This document shows, in pieces, positions 11,331-22,980 of a stretch of 64,000 bases of DNA. Below the pieces are notes generated by a model that was not told where the DNA came from, ran no database searches, and saw nothing but the letters and a program-made list of their open reading frames with translations. The translations under genes and the position numbers were made by a program. Source of the stretch: Zingiber officinale (Eukaryota > Streptophyta > Magnoliopsida > Zingiberales > Zingiberaceae); NCBI RefSeq assembly GCF_018446385.1, contig NC_055991.1, positions 69,320,123 through 69,384,122 on the forward strand. The letters are read 5' to 3'. Position 1 is the first letter of the stretch. Every line of letters starts with the position of its first letter.

Positions 11331-11881
11331 AGGGCCAAATGGAGTACTACCTCCAAACCCAACTCGAGATATGGATCATCATTCAAATGGGCTTCTCCCT
11401 ACCAGTCAACAACACCGGAGCAGTTGTCCCCTGCGACAAATGGGACGCACAAACTCGTAAGAAAATTGAAGCTAATGAAAAAGCAATACAAACTCTTCAA
11501 TGTGGCTTAACCAAAGAAGAATTGAACCGAGTCAGCCCATTCTCAAGTGAGAAAGAACTATAGGAGAAGCTGATCGAGCTCTACGAAGGTAAGTAAAAGA
11601 GATTTAATTTTAAATAAGTTATATAACATAAAAATGTAGGATGGTTAATCGGTAAGTCAATTACACACACGCATCCAAGACCTCAATTATCTCCACGCAA
11701 TCGGACAAAAGGTGGAAAATTGCGACGTTATCAGGTATGCATTAAATGCATTTCCTAGGAACACCTTGTGGGCATTAATGGTAGATGCTTATAAGTTTGA
11801 ATTATTCTTATAATTGGACCTTTTCTCCATTAGATTAGATGAATTATTCTTAGAGTTTGAATTACATGAATGGACTAATAC
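11331..11881 (+). pseudogene. gag: A2 gag, 5' part (broken)
   Basis: The frame from 11339 reads a Ty1/copia gag: MEYYLQTQLEIW, a linker with CDKWDAQTRKKIEANEKA, then TLQCGLTKEELNRVSPFSS, followed by a stop at 11561. Beyond it, out of frame, are recognisable codons including RIQDL-like and HAIGQKVENCDVIRYALNAF (11690-11755) and ELHEWTN at the end. The last codons fall into the AATAC duplication where B inserted. Stops and shifts make it non-functional. Confidence 0.8.
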
Positions 11882-14323
11882 TATTAGAGTGTATATTAAA
11901 ACCCTAATTTTTTGTAAACATTTATTTTGAAATAAAAAATCACATTGGTCAAATGTCTACATTTATATGCTAAGTGTAGTTGTTCATTTAATTTATATTG
12001 TAGATAACATGGTGTGTGGTGTCACACACAGAAGATCATGTTATCAGTTCTTTATAAATTATAAATAGTTGCTCACGACTAAGATGGATAGGAACAAACC
12101 ATTGGAATAGTTGTAGTGTAATTTGATATTAGTTTATCTTGACTATAAAATTACAATAGTACACTCAGAGAGTATTGAGTTGGACCATTAAGGTAGTTTT
12201 TTTTATACTGATTGCATAAAAGAACAAGACCTTTGTTATTATGGAAGTGTGTGCTCTTAATCCTGATATAATAACAAGCGCATATATCTAGTATTTATTT
12301 CTTTGACTTATCAATGGGTGAGATTTAGCACGATAAATCAAGAGGCCCAATAAGTTGGGAAATGATATTATTTATAGTGTGTTATGTTGATTATAGAAGG
12401 AAATTGTGTCCTAGGAATCTAGGTTGATGATGTCCCCAAGAGGAGCTCATAAGGATTGCCATGTTAAACCTTGTAGGTTGACTTAGTCCGACATGACAAT
12501 GAGGTTGAGTGGTACTACTCTTGGAGCTTGATATTAATTAAGTGAGTTCTTAGTAACTCATTTAATTAGTGGACATTCGATATCTTAAACACATGGAGAT
12601 TAACACACTCATGATAATAAGGAGCCCATATAGTAATATGAGATTGGTGCGGTAGTTCAATAATAACTATTTAGTGGTATGAGTTATTATTGATGAACTC
12701 GAGTTGGGTGTTCGGGGCAAACACGGGAAGCTCAAGTTCATCGGGAGACCAAAATCAATCCCTCCTCTCGGTTCCTGTCGTAGCCTCTTATTTACAAAGT
12801 CTGATACCCACCTTCTTACCCATCCTAAGGTGGCCGGCCAAGCCAAGCTTGGAGCCCAAGCAAGGGCTGACCAAGATCAATCCTTGGATGGATCAAGTAG
12901 GTGGTCGGCCCTAACTTGGAGCCCAAGTTGGTGGCCGACCACAATAAAAGTAAAAGGGATTTTATTTTTAAAATCTTTCCTTAGTTTAAAAGAGAGTTTT
13001 AAAATTAAATCTTTCCTTTTATAGTTTCTACAAAAGATTAAGAGAAAGGTTTGATATCTTTCCTTATTTATAGTTAAAAGAAATATTTTAATTTTGGAGA
13101 AAACTTTCTTTTTTGTAATCATCCATATGTTTTAATAGAGAGATTTTAATTTATAAAAGTTTCCTTTTATAACCAACCATGAAGGGAATTTTTTAAAGAG
13201 AAATTTTTATTTTAAAAATTTCCGGAAATAAATTAGGAAGTTTTAATTTTTATTTAAAACTTTCATTGTTTGGAGGGCAATGAGGTGGTCGACCATTAGA
13301 GGTTTAATAACGAAATTTTAATTAAATTTTCCTTCTTAAATATTGGCAAGGAATATAAGGAAGTTTTATTTATAAAACTTTCCTTTATTTGCCAAGACCA
13401 AGGAATATAAAAGAGAGGGTAGAGGTGCCTCACCTCACAACACATGATCTAGTATTCCTCTCTTCTATTCCTTGGTGTGGCCGGCTCTCATCCTCTCCTC
13501 CTTTTCTTCTTCTTTGGCCGGCGACATCAACTCTCTAGGAGACTCTTGGTGGTCGGATTTTGCTTGGAGAAGAAGTAGAGAATGGAGACTTTGTTTCCTT
13601 GCATCCCTTGGAGCTTGGTTGGTGGCCGAAGACCTTCATCTCTAGGAGATTCTTGGTGGCCGAAAGTTGCAAGAAGAAGAAGGAGCCTTGGGTGGATTCT
13701 TGTCTCGGTAGATTGTCTCCCACACAACGCCCGAGATAAGAAGAGGAATACGATAGAAGATTGTGAGGTCTATTAGCTACATAAGGTATAACTAGTTATT
13801 AGTTTCCACATCATAACTAGTTCATCCTTTTGTTTAGATCTTGAAATACCAAACATAAGAGGCTAGTGATTCTAGGTTTCAAATTTGTGATTCAAATTTG
13901 TGTTTGTTTTGTTTTTTTTGATCTTGTGATTCGATTGTTCTTAATGGTTAAACCTAGCGTTACTATAAGGAGATTAAATATTGAATTTCTTTGAAAGGCT
14001 TTGTTGAGGCAGTGGTGGATGATCCCATACCCAAGAAGGCCATGTGCGTCATCATGTTTGACCTGGGAGCTGATCTCTGAAATAAATATTTAATTAAATT
14101 TGTAACATGGGTGAATTTGGATCGATAATGTTAAGCATCGTTTGCAATCCAAGTCTAAACCTCTAAGAACAGATAAGTTAAATTTGGAATCAATAATGTT
14201 AAGTTTTGTTTGTGATTCGAAGTTTAATTTCTAAAGAACACAATAGGTTGTTAGGAAAGGTTCAGGACTTGTACAAAATTTTTGTACAGGGGACCGATAC
14301 GATATTTCGAGTAGCAACCAACA
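11882..14323 (+). mobile_element. B 5' LTR (2.44 kb)
   Basis: It starts TATTAGAGTGTATATT (TG worn to TA) and ends AGCAACCAACA. It is the counterpart of 53067-55520 over its whole length and, in reverse, of F. It contains AT-rich stretches, GGTGGCCGGCC-like boxes near 12830 and 13480, and a TATA-like AATATAAAAGAG at about 13404. The small ORFs in it are not conserved as proteins. Confidence 0.92.
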
Positions 14324-14325
14324 AT

Positions 14326-15391
14326 TGGTATCAGAGCTAGGGTTTGCCTCTCTGTGTTTGGTTTTTAGTTTAATTATGCACATGTCATACATATTTTAGG
14401 CAGGGTAATAGTAGGATATGCTAACTCTGTAGTTGCAGGCTCCAACTATTATGGCTTAATGTGATTATGTGTGATTGGACCCTTGGACATGTCAAGGGCA
14501 TTTTATATGTGTGCATGATTCTATGTACAAAATACAGCAGGAGTTGTATTAGCCCTAGGATTTTACTTTTTTGTTCGATCTAGACTTTATGTACATTCCC
14601 TTACGATCGATATATGTAAAATTATATTTTTGTCGCAGATCGTATCTTTGCAAGGCGTGGTACTATTGGTGGACCAGAGGCGCAGCAGAAAAGGAAGCTC
14701 GATGGACCCGATGGCATGAACCCTAGGGCTAAGTGCACACAAAGGACAGTAATGGAAGAAGCCATAATAGTTGGAAAATTAATTTCCATATTTATTTCTT
14801 TTATTTACTGTGATGTGTGTGTGCATGTGATGTGTGCTTGCATGATAAAATCCTCATCTTAAAAAACTAAGTCAGAGAGGGATTAGTAAATAAATTCCAC
14901 GGTCCCCATTATTGGTTTGTAAGTGATGCAACAAACTTATGTGTTGGCTCTGAGTGCCTCCCTCCACAACGGATGAGTTTGTTTGTGGATCACTAGATCA
15001 AACTTCCTTTATGGATCGTTATTGGAAATTATTTAGGAGCGTGTGATCTTCTCCAACTGAAGGGGGCACAATCCATATTTAATGGACTAACTATCTAGTA
15101 ATGGTATACACTTAGACACATTCAATAGTATCCTCCCCAACGGAGTCACTGCTATTGTTTTGTGTGACCAAAGGAAAACCAACTATTAATTTTATTTGTC
15201 ATAAAGTTAGGATGATAAGATAATAAAATTAATGGGTAAAACCTCCTCTTACAAATGTTGATTTTATATACGTCCATACTAACGTGACATGCAAAATTCA
15301 CGGTGTTGGTAAATTTAAATAGTATTATTTGAGGAATCAATATTATTCTAAATTTAGAGTCTTGACCAAAGTTTATTTTATGATTCTTAGG
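14326..15391 (+). other. B primer-binding site (14326-14337) and untranslated leader
   Basis: TGGTATCAGAGC follows the LTR end by two bases. The next kilobase has no coding similarity that I can see. The ORFs on either strand are short and unlike retrotransposon proteins. Gag begins at the ATG at 15392. Confidence 0.85.
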
Positions 15392-16080
15392 ATGACTTTC
15401 AACCCACTGACCATTATATTGAAAGAGAACAAACTTACTTGTCCCAATTATATAGATTGGAAAAGAAACCTGGACATTGTTCTTACTGCTGAAGGCTATA
15501 AGTTTGTACTATTGGAGGTCTGCCCGAATGTGCCTAATAGCGATTCTAGTGAAGAGGAGATTGAGTATCATAGGAAATGGGTCAAGGCAGATGAAATGGC
15601 GCGGTGTTACATTTTGGCTTCGATGTCAAATGTGCTGCAACATCAACATCAGGACTTGCCAACTTCCAATGATATGATGAACAATCTCAAGGAACTCTTC
15701 GGACACCAGAATCGAGCTGCTAGACAAGAGGTAATGAGAAAATTGATGACAACCACTATGATAGAGGGTACACCTGTTAGGGATCATATCCTAAAGATGA
15801 TGGCTTACTTGAACGAAATACAAATTCTTGGAGCTGAAATCGATGGGGAAACTCAGGTCGATATTATTATTCAAACGCTACCCAAAAGTTTTGAGTAGTT
15901 CTGCCTGAACTACAATATGAATAAAAGGATGTATTCATTGGCAGAACTACTAACAGAACTTCAAGCAGCAGAAGGGTTATTTCGTCATAACTCTCAAATT
16001 CACTTTGCTGAAAATGTTTCTACTTCTAAGTTGAAAGGCAAGAAGAAGAAAAACAAGCTGGGTCAGCAAAGAAGGTGAAT
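15392..16080 (+). pseudogene. gag: B gag
   Basis: The ATG at 15392 fits a Ty1/copia gag start, with LKENKLTCPNYIDWKRNLDI soon after. The capsid part runs through KWVKADEMARCYILASM and NNLKELFGHQNRAARQEVMR to a stop at 15896. Recognisable gag codons continue past the stop (NYNMNKRMYSLAELLTEL) to a Lys-rich linker near 16045. The single stop after about 168 codons and further disruptions before the zinc knuckle mark it as a pseudogene. Confidence 0.88.
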
Positions 16081-16092
16081 AAACCTCTAGGT

Positions 16093-17831
16093 ACTTGACT
16101 TAAAGAAGGAGTGAAGAAGCCGAAGGGCAAGTGCTTCATTTGCAAGCTATCAGGACATTGGAAGGCGGGCTATCCTCGTAGGAGAGAGAACAATAAAGGT
16201 ATATCTTATTCCCTAGTAGTTGAAACATGTTTAGCGGTGTTATCTACTAGCACCTGGTGTGTAGATACAGGAGTCACTGATCATGTCTGCAATACATTGC
16301 AGGGTGCCAGGAAATCCGTCGACTATATAAAGGAGAGATAACCGTCTACATGGGAAATGCTACGAAAGTGGCGGCTGTTGCAGTGGGAGGCATCTATTTA
16401 TCATTCAATAGGAATAGAAATTTGATTTTGAGAAATTATCTTTATGTACAAACTTTTAGAAATAATTTAATTTCAGTTTCTAAATTGTTTGTGGATGGAT
16501 ATTCTGTTTCTTTTGATGAGAAGGTAGTTATCAAGAAAAATAGGGTTATTATCTGTTCTGGTACATTAGTAGGCAATTTGTATACTCTAAATCCATTCTC
16601 TGACACAAAGCAAGAAATGGAAATTAATAACACATCTTCAAATTCTAATAAGAGAAAGGAACCTTCGGAAATGAACCAAACATATCTTTGGCATCTAAGA
16701 CTTGGTCATATTAACTTAAGTAGGATTCAAAGGCTAACAGCCAATTGACTCTTGGGTTCATTAGTGTTGGAAAACTTTCCAACTTGTGAATCCTACTTGG
16801 AAGGAAAAATGACCAAGAGACCTTTTAAGGTCAAGGGGTATAGAGCCAAGGATGTGTTAGAACTGGTTCATGCTGATTTGTGTGGTCCTATGTCTATCTA
16901 AGCAAGATGTGGTTTTGAATATTTTGTCTTTTTTATAGATGATTATTCGAGATATGGATACATTTATTTGATGCGCCGCAAGTCTGAGTGCTTTGATAAA
17001 TTCAAAGAGTATAGGGCTAATGTAGAGAAACATCATGGTAAAAATATCAAGACACTACGGTCTGATCATGGTGGCGAATACCTCTTTGGAGAGTTTAAGA
17101 ATTACTTATCAGAGACCGGGATTCAATCTCAACTGTCTGTACCTGGTACACCCCAACAAAATGGTGTGGCAAAACGAAGGAATAGGACTCTTATGGAAAT
17201 GGTTAGATCGATGATGAGTTATTCAGAATTACCAAATTCGTTTTGGAGATATGCTCTGGAAACAACAGTGTATATTCTGAATATGGTACCTTCTAAATCA
17301 GTACCCTCTACTCCCATGGAATTATGGAATGAGCGTAAGCCTAGTCTGAGTCATATTCGGATATGGGGTATTTCATTTAGAACACATGTGCTGAAGGGAG
17401 ATACTGACAAGTTGGAATCACGTACAGAAGTTTGTCTGTTTGTGGGATATCCTAAGGGAATGAAAGGTAGTTTGTTTTATAATCTTAAAAATCAAAAGAT
17501 CATTATTAGCACCAATGTTCGATTTTTAGAGGATGATTATGTAATGAACCATAAGCCCATGAGTGAAATTGTTCTAGAAGAAATTAGGGAGGACACATCT
17601 AGTCTAGTATCAACAGTACAAGATGAAATATCAAAAGAAACTGCAACACGTATCACAAATGATACACAAACATAGACAGTGCCTCTTTGTAGTGAGAGGG
17701 TTGTGAGGCAACTTGAAAGATTCATGTTTTTGGGAGAGTCTTTGGAATTGATCCCTGGTAAATAAGAACCTGATCCCCAGACATATGACGAAACACTCCA
17801 AGATAAAGATGTAGTATCTTGGCAAAGAGCG
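16093..17831 (+). pseudogene. pol: B zinc knuckle, protease and integrase (broken)
   Basis: The knuckle at 16129-16175 reads CFICKLSGHWKAGYP; its last Cys is replaced by Tyr, so zinc binding would fail. The protease box WCVDTGVTDHVC keeps D-T-G. The integrase zinc region has LWHLRLGHIN, a stop at 16746, then codons out to HADLCGPMS with a stop near 16900. The open stretch 16968-17675 holds [11 protein letters not shown] and [13 protein letters not shown]; the last has Ala where this family has the catalytic Glu of DDE. Several stops separate the parts. Confidence 0.86.
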
Positions 17832-18022
17832 ATGAACTCTGAAATTGAATCTATGTATTCTAACAAAGTCTGGGAGCCTGTAGAATCATCAAATAGTGTA
17901 AAAGCTATTGGATGTAAATGGATCTACAAAAGGAAAAGAGGGACAGACGGGAAGGTGGAAACCTTCAAAGCAAGGCTTGTTGCGAAGGGGTATACTCAGA
18001 AAGAGGGAATCAACTATGAGGA
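17832..18022 (+). pseudogene. pol: B reverse transcriptase, N-terminal part
   Basis: It contains the copia RT opening ([20 protein letters not shown], then [19 protein letters not shown]). It stops being RT exactly where F starts: the coding continues at 51712 after the GAGGA/AAGGA duplication. The frame carried past 18022 is LTR sequence. Confidence 0.92.
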
Positions 18023-19238
18023 TGTTGGTTGGTCCTAGGAAGATCGTACCGGTTCCACTGTACAAAAATTTTGTACAAGTGTCGAACCTTTCCTAAACAA
18101 CCTATTGTATTCTTTAAAAATTAAATTAGAAATCACAAACGGAACTTAACATTATTGATTCCAAATTTAACTTATCTGTTCTTAATGGTTTAGATTTGGA
18201 TCACAAGCGGAACTTAACACTATTGATCAAAATCCACCTACGTTATAAATTTAATTAAATATTAATTTCCAAAATTGGCTTCCAGGACTGCATGGCGAGG
18301 CACTAGTCCTTCTTGGGTATGGGATCATCCACCACCGCCTAGACAAAGCCTTTTAAGGAAAGCTAATATTTAATTTCCTTATATAACTCTAGGTTTAACC
18401 AAAAGGACAATCGAATCACAAACTTGAAAAACCAAAAAACACAACTTTGAAACAAATCCGAAACTCTAAAATTATATGCCTCTTGTGTTTGGAATTCTAA
18501 CAAAGATGAACTAGTATGATGCAAAAAACAATTACTAGTTATACCTCTTCTTTGTATGCTAATGACCTCAAGATCTTCTGCCGTATTCCTCGCCTCGCCT
18601 TGGACGTCGTGGGGGTGACGCTCCTCCAAGATGAACACCACCCAAAGCCTTCTTCCTCCTTCTAGTATTCGGCCACCACCACCAACAAGGAACCAAAGAG
18701 AGCAAGGGGAAAGGGGAGGGAGAGAGGGCTGACCACAATGGAGATCACCAATAAGAGAATAAGAATTGATGTACATAAGGCCTCTTCTCTCCTTCTTTTA
18801 TAATACTTGCCCAAGGCAAATAAGGAAAGATTTTTACAAAAATTAAAATCTTCCTCTTGTTTTTCCTTTTCCCTTTTTATTTTTCCTTTTCTTTCCTCTT
18901 GATTGATTCAATCATCAATCATGGATTGATTGGCCGGCCCCTTGCTTGGGCACCAAGCAAGGGTGGCCGGCCACATCATCAAGGAGAAAAATAATTTTTA
19001 TAAAATTTTATAAAATAAGAAATTCTCTTATAAAATTTTACAAGCTCTCTTTCCTATTGTGGAAGTTAAAAAAAGGAATGTTTTAAAATTTAAAACCAAT
19101 TTTAAAATTTAAAACTTCTCTTCTAAAATTTTCTTTTTTTCACATGGTTGCAGAAATAGAAAGTTTCAAATTTAAAACCTATCTTCCTTTTTTCTAAAAA
19201 ACATGAGGATGGTTAAAAAGGAAAGTTTTCAAACTTTT

Positions 19239-19700
19239 CACTACAAGAAAAAAGCCTTACAACAACAGTTTTTCACCGTTGTCGTAGCCCCTTTCGGACT
19301 GTTGTTAAAGGCTGTGTTGTTAAAGGGGGTGCTCAAAGACAACAGTTTTTAACCGTTGTCTTTGAAGACAAAGACAACAGTTTTACAATGGTAAAAAACC
19401 GTTGTCTTTTTATTCAACGACAATAGTTGTTCACCGTTGTCTTTGAGCGTATTTCTTTAATAATATGCTCTTCAACAACAGTTTTGAACTGTCTACGACA
19501 ACGGTTAAAAACCGTTGTCTTTTTAGCCAATGACAACGGTTAAAAACCGTTGTCTTTTTAGCCAATGACAACGGTTAAAAACCGTTGTCTTTTTAGCCAT
19601 CAATGTTATTTAACATCAGTTTGACAATGATTTTTCACCGTTGTCTTTTAACGCCATTGACAACAGTTTCACATATTTAAACTGATGTCTTTGGGTACAA
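19239..19700 (+). repeat. CACTA left subterminal palindrome array
   Basis: Copies of GACAACGG-TTAAAAA-CCGTTGTC (a near-palindrome) and looser versions recur through the first 460 bases. Three almost exact 35-bp tandem units lie at 19496-19600. The right subterminal region (34300-34586) holds matching AACTGTTGTC / GACAACAG motifs. Confidence 0.92.
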
Positions 19701-19775
19701 TATACAACATTTTGACAATAAATAAAAAACTGAATCTTTTCCATCATTTTATAACCATTATTTTATTTAAATAAT

Positions 19776-20471
19776 ATATCTACAAAATATCATTGATCAA
19801 AAACCTACATTCCAAACAACATCATCCAGTGCAAATTTCATTAAAGTACCAAACATCATCATCCAAACATCATTAGTACCAAACATCAACATCCAAACAT
19901 CACAAAAGTTTACAAAACTAAATAGTACCCATAACAATATATCACACATATATATGAAGTCCAAAATATCTTGTTTTGTTGGATCAAATCTTCTCTACCT
20001 GTGCATCTTCTAAACACCCTGTGCATCTTCTAAACACCATATCGAGAACTGCAGCCTTTTCTGCTTTCTCCTCCCTCCTAGCTTTTCTTTTCTTCTCCTT
20101 TCTAGGTATGGTCATTATCTTTTCCCTGAGGTAAATAGCATATGATTGCATGTTAAGTCATTTCCCAGGAGTAAATGGCATAAAGATGATGATGACAAAG
20201 ACGATGTACACAATTGAATATGATAACAATACTTCTTTCTAGGCACAAACTAAAATTACTGCATACCTCAATTTCAGTTTAAGTTATCTACAAAATATCA
20301 TTGATCAAGAATCTACAATCCAAACATCATTAAAGTACCAAACATCAACATCCAAACATCGAAGTTTACAAAACTAAATAGTACCCATAACAATATATCA
20401 CACATATATATGCCAAAGTATCTTGTTTTGTTGGATCAAATCTTCTCTACTTGTGCATCTTCTAAACACCC
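19776..20471 (+). repeat. Dispersed ~190-bp duplication in the CACTA left arm
   Basis: ATCTACAAAATATCATTGATC at about 19779 and again at about 20288 each start a block that runs through AACATCAACATCCAAACATC, ACAAAACTAAATAGTACCC and TTGTTGGATCAAATCTTCTC. The first block is longer by about 70 bases. This is internal rearrangement of a non-coding arm. Confidence 0.85.
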
Positions 20472-21104
20472 TTTTACTTCATGTGAAAATAAAAATCATA
20501 TGATTTTAATCCAATTCAACAACAACAAGTCTAGCTAGTCTCCAGTAATATAGAGCTTTAGAGTTTACAAAGTATATAACAAAAACTGGCTAACTAGGTT
20601 TGTTATTTTTTTCATTATTGTGATATACTCTAAATTAAAAGAAACATTAAAAATCTACTTGGCATACCATTTTAAGTAGTTGTCCCCACAATTCTATTTG
20701 CTGGCAGTCAGTACCTTATGGCGACCACTTGTTGCAATGAACTTTGTAAATAAAGCAATGTTTACTCCTAAGCAACATCGTGGATTACAATACATGACAT
20801 TAAGTTATTGTAATATCAACACAAATTAGTATTAGATTGTTGACCTCACTTGCCATTAGGAATATATATAGACATGGTACTTTACTGCACCACATAGAAA
20901 CATCAAAGGTTGACACAAAAAAAGATACACATAAGGTAAAAAATATGCCTGAAAGAAAATACAAGATTCTTACTGCACCAATATTTGCTAAAATCTAAAT
21001 GAATTCATATATATATTATTTTTCCAGGCAATGAATAGAGGAACCAACACATAGATAAAGTATCAATTAATACTGAATGTTGTTGAAAGCCAAGTACATA
21101 CCTC

Positions 21105-21985
21105 TCCTCTTCCAAGCACTGATGAATTGCATGAGCACAGCGAAGGCTTCCAGAATAAACCTAAATCATGAGTTCCAAAAAGAAGATATCATGTTTCTAT
21201 ACCTGTCATACATCATTTGTATAATTTCTTGTAGTATTAAAAGAAGTAATTAATAAACCAAACTTATCATGTGTGCTCCTTTAATCAATGGAAAATATTT
21301 TGAATTACAAAAACTTACTTGTATGAGCGAAGGCTTTGATTTCCCGACAATAGAAATGAACATTGGTCATATCACTCAGCATACCTAATTGCAATCATAA
21401 AAGTTGCTAATCAATTCTTCTACATACCTAATTGCAATCATATCACATGTAATTTTTATTCATCCAATAATCATTTGAGTCAAATTTACATATGCAATAC
21501 TAATATAAAAGTATTGATTCCAAAACTAACTAAATACTAATAAAATGAACTCAAAACATTAAGTTTTAGAACAAACAAAGTCTTGTACAATAAAAACTCA
21601 ACTAATTTAATATGAATAATCTTCAACCATCATATTATAAGCAAAATCCAAGTACTTGCCACCTACAAATACAATGCATTTACTTGTGTAAGTAAAATAA
21701 ACAATGAAAATATAAATTAATAAAAATAATTTAAAAGATTGAATATCATACCAAATGAGAAATAGATGAAGTATCATTCCATATGCTCTAATAGTAGTTT
21801 TCTCTTATTGTCAACTGCAAATACATTTCATATTTGTTTAAAATTTTAATAACACAATAAAGATAAAAACTTAATAATATTTCACTACAAAATTAAAATC
21901 ATACCAGATGAAAAGGCCAAACTATCATTCCTTCAAGTGCAACCTCCAGATGATAAGTCCAAGCTATCATATTAGCCTTTCTAGT
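21105..21985 (-). other. Exon-like segments of an unrecognised gene in the CACTA left arm
   Basis: On the minus strand, three short open pieces are bounded by AG and GT. Roughly 21906-21985 is open through WTYHLEVALEG and ends at CATCTG|GTATGA. Roughly 21321-21390 starts after TTAG, is open through SDMTNVHFYCREIKAF, and ends at ACAA|GTAAGT. Roughly 21105-21165 starts after GATTTAG, is open through EAFAVLMQFISAWKRR, and ends at |GTATGT. They may be captured gene pieces or remnants of the element's own gene. I do not recognise the protein. Confidence 0.3.
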
Positions 21986-22892
21986 CAAATGGTGGTAGAG
22001 GATTGACAAGTTCACAAAAATCCTTGAGATATATTTCTAGTCACGTGGTTGTCGAGTAGATTATGATCAATCCCAGTGAAAGTGTACCTAATTTTCATAG
22101 TATTCAATTTTCATTCTGCAACAACAGCAAGTGTTTTAGTAATCATTACCAAATTAAATGTTAATGGAATAGCGGTAGTAAAAGCTAATAAGGCATACAA
22201 TCGGCAAAAAATTTATGCAACAATCTCTTTCCTAGTATATTTGAATGATACATTGAAAAAAAGTCTATGTTCGGATAGGTTGAAGGCTTCCCTTTTTTTC
22301 CTAAAATATTTAGTTTTATGTTAATAAGAATATTAGCAAATATAGAGCAAGGATTACAGTAGGTTAAAATTTTTAAACTACATAGAAAATACATAAGGCA
22401 AACAATTCCGTGTTTAGCTGTTAATATAAATGTTAGTATCACAATATGGTAAGCACATTGATAGATTGAAAGAACTATGTATGCAAGTCATTGTTGGTAG
22501 TTGTTGCCTCAAAAATGCTATATTTAGTTTTCCATTTTATCAAAATGATTTTCTTTAGTAAAACAATGCAAACATGCCCCTTCTCGAGCAAACTAACTGT
22601 TAAAAAGATGAATACTTTAAGATGGAAGATATTTAGCACCAAAAAGGAAAACATGTAGTAAAAAGACTCAGTTTCCATTTCAAAGACTAGGCTGAAGATA
22701 AAACATAGTGGTCAATTATTTTTTAATTGAAGATCAAGCAAGGAAAATAGTAAGATCATTAAATTAATTTGTAACGCCCAAAAATTCTCAAACTTGCATT
22801 AGAATTATTCTATGATTTTTCTGGAATTTTTAGATATTTTTCCGGAATTTTCCGAGTAGTGGAAGTAGCAAAAATAATTAGAAGAATAAAAA

Positions 22893-22980
22893 GGCTTAAG
22901 CGGGAATCGAACCCGGGGCCTCTCGGGTCCGCTAAACCTTTAGTTAGCCTTAGTAACCGGTGAACCCAGCAGGCCCGTGC
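22893..22980 (-). other. tRNA-like sequence, antisense in the C2 5' LTR
   Basis: The minus strand carries CTGGGTTCACCGGTTA (A-box-like), and 45-50 nt later the perfect B box GGTTCGATTCC inside CCCCGGGTTCGATTCCCGC, a good T-arm, ending CTTAAGCC. The length of about 88 nt is that of a class II tRNA with a long variable arm. An identical arrangement is in the 3' LTR at 30136-30223. I could not pair a full acceptor stem, so it is tRNA-like only. Confidence 0.5.

Larger units (their letters stand above)
19701..22769. other. CACTA left arm, AT-rich, without a recognised gene
   Basis: Apart from the duplication and the exon-like pieces listed separately, this 3-kb stretch is AT-rich (poly-A and poly-T runs). 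No open frame resembles a transposase or other known protein. The ORFs at 22076-22678 are short and unlike anything I recognise. Confidence 0.6.

Noticed and set aside
22893..22980. A functional tRNA gene on the minus strand
   Set aside because: A and B boxes and a T-arm are visible, but I could not pair a complete acceptor stem and anticodon arm, and the sequence is part of an LTR repeated at 30136-30223.
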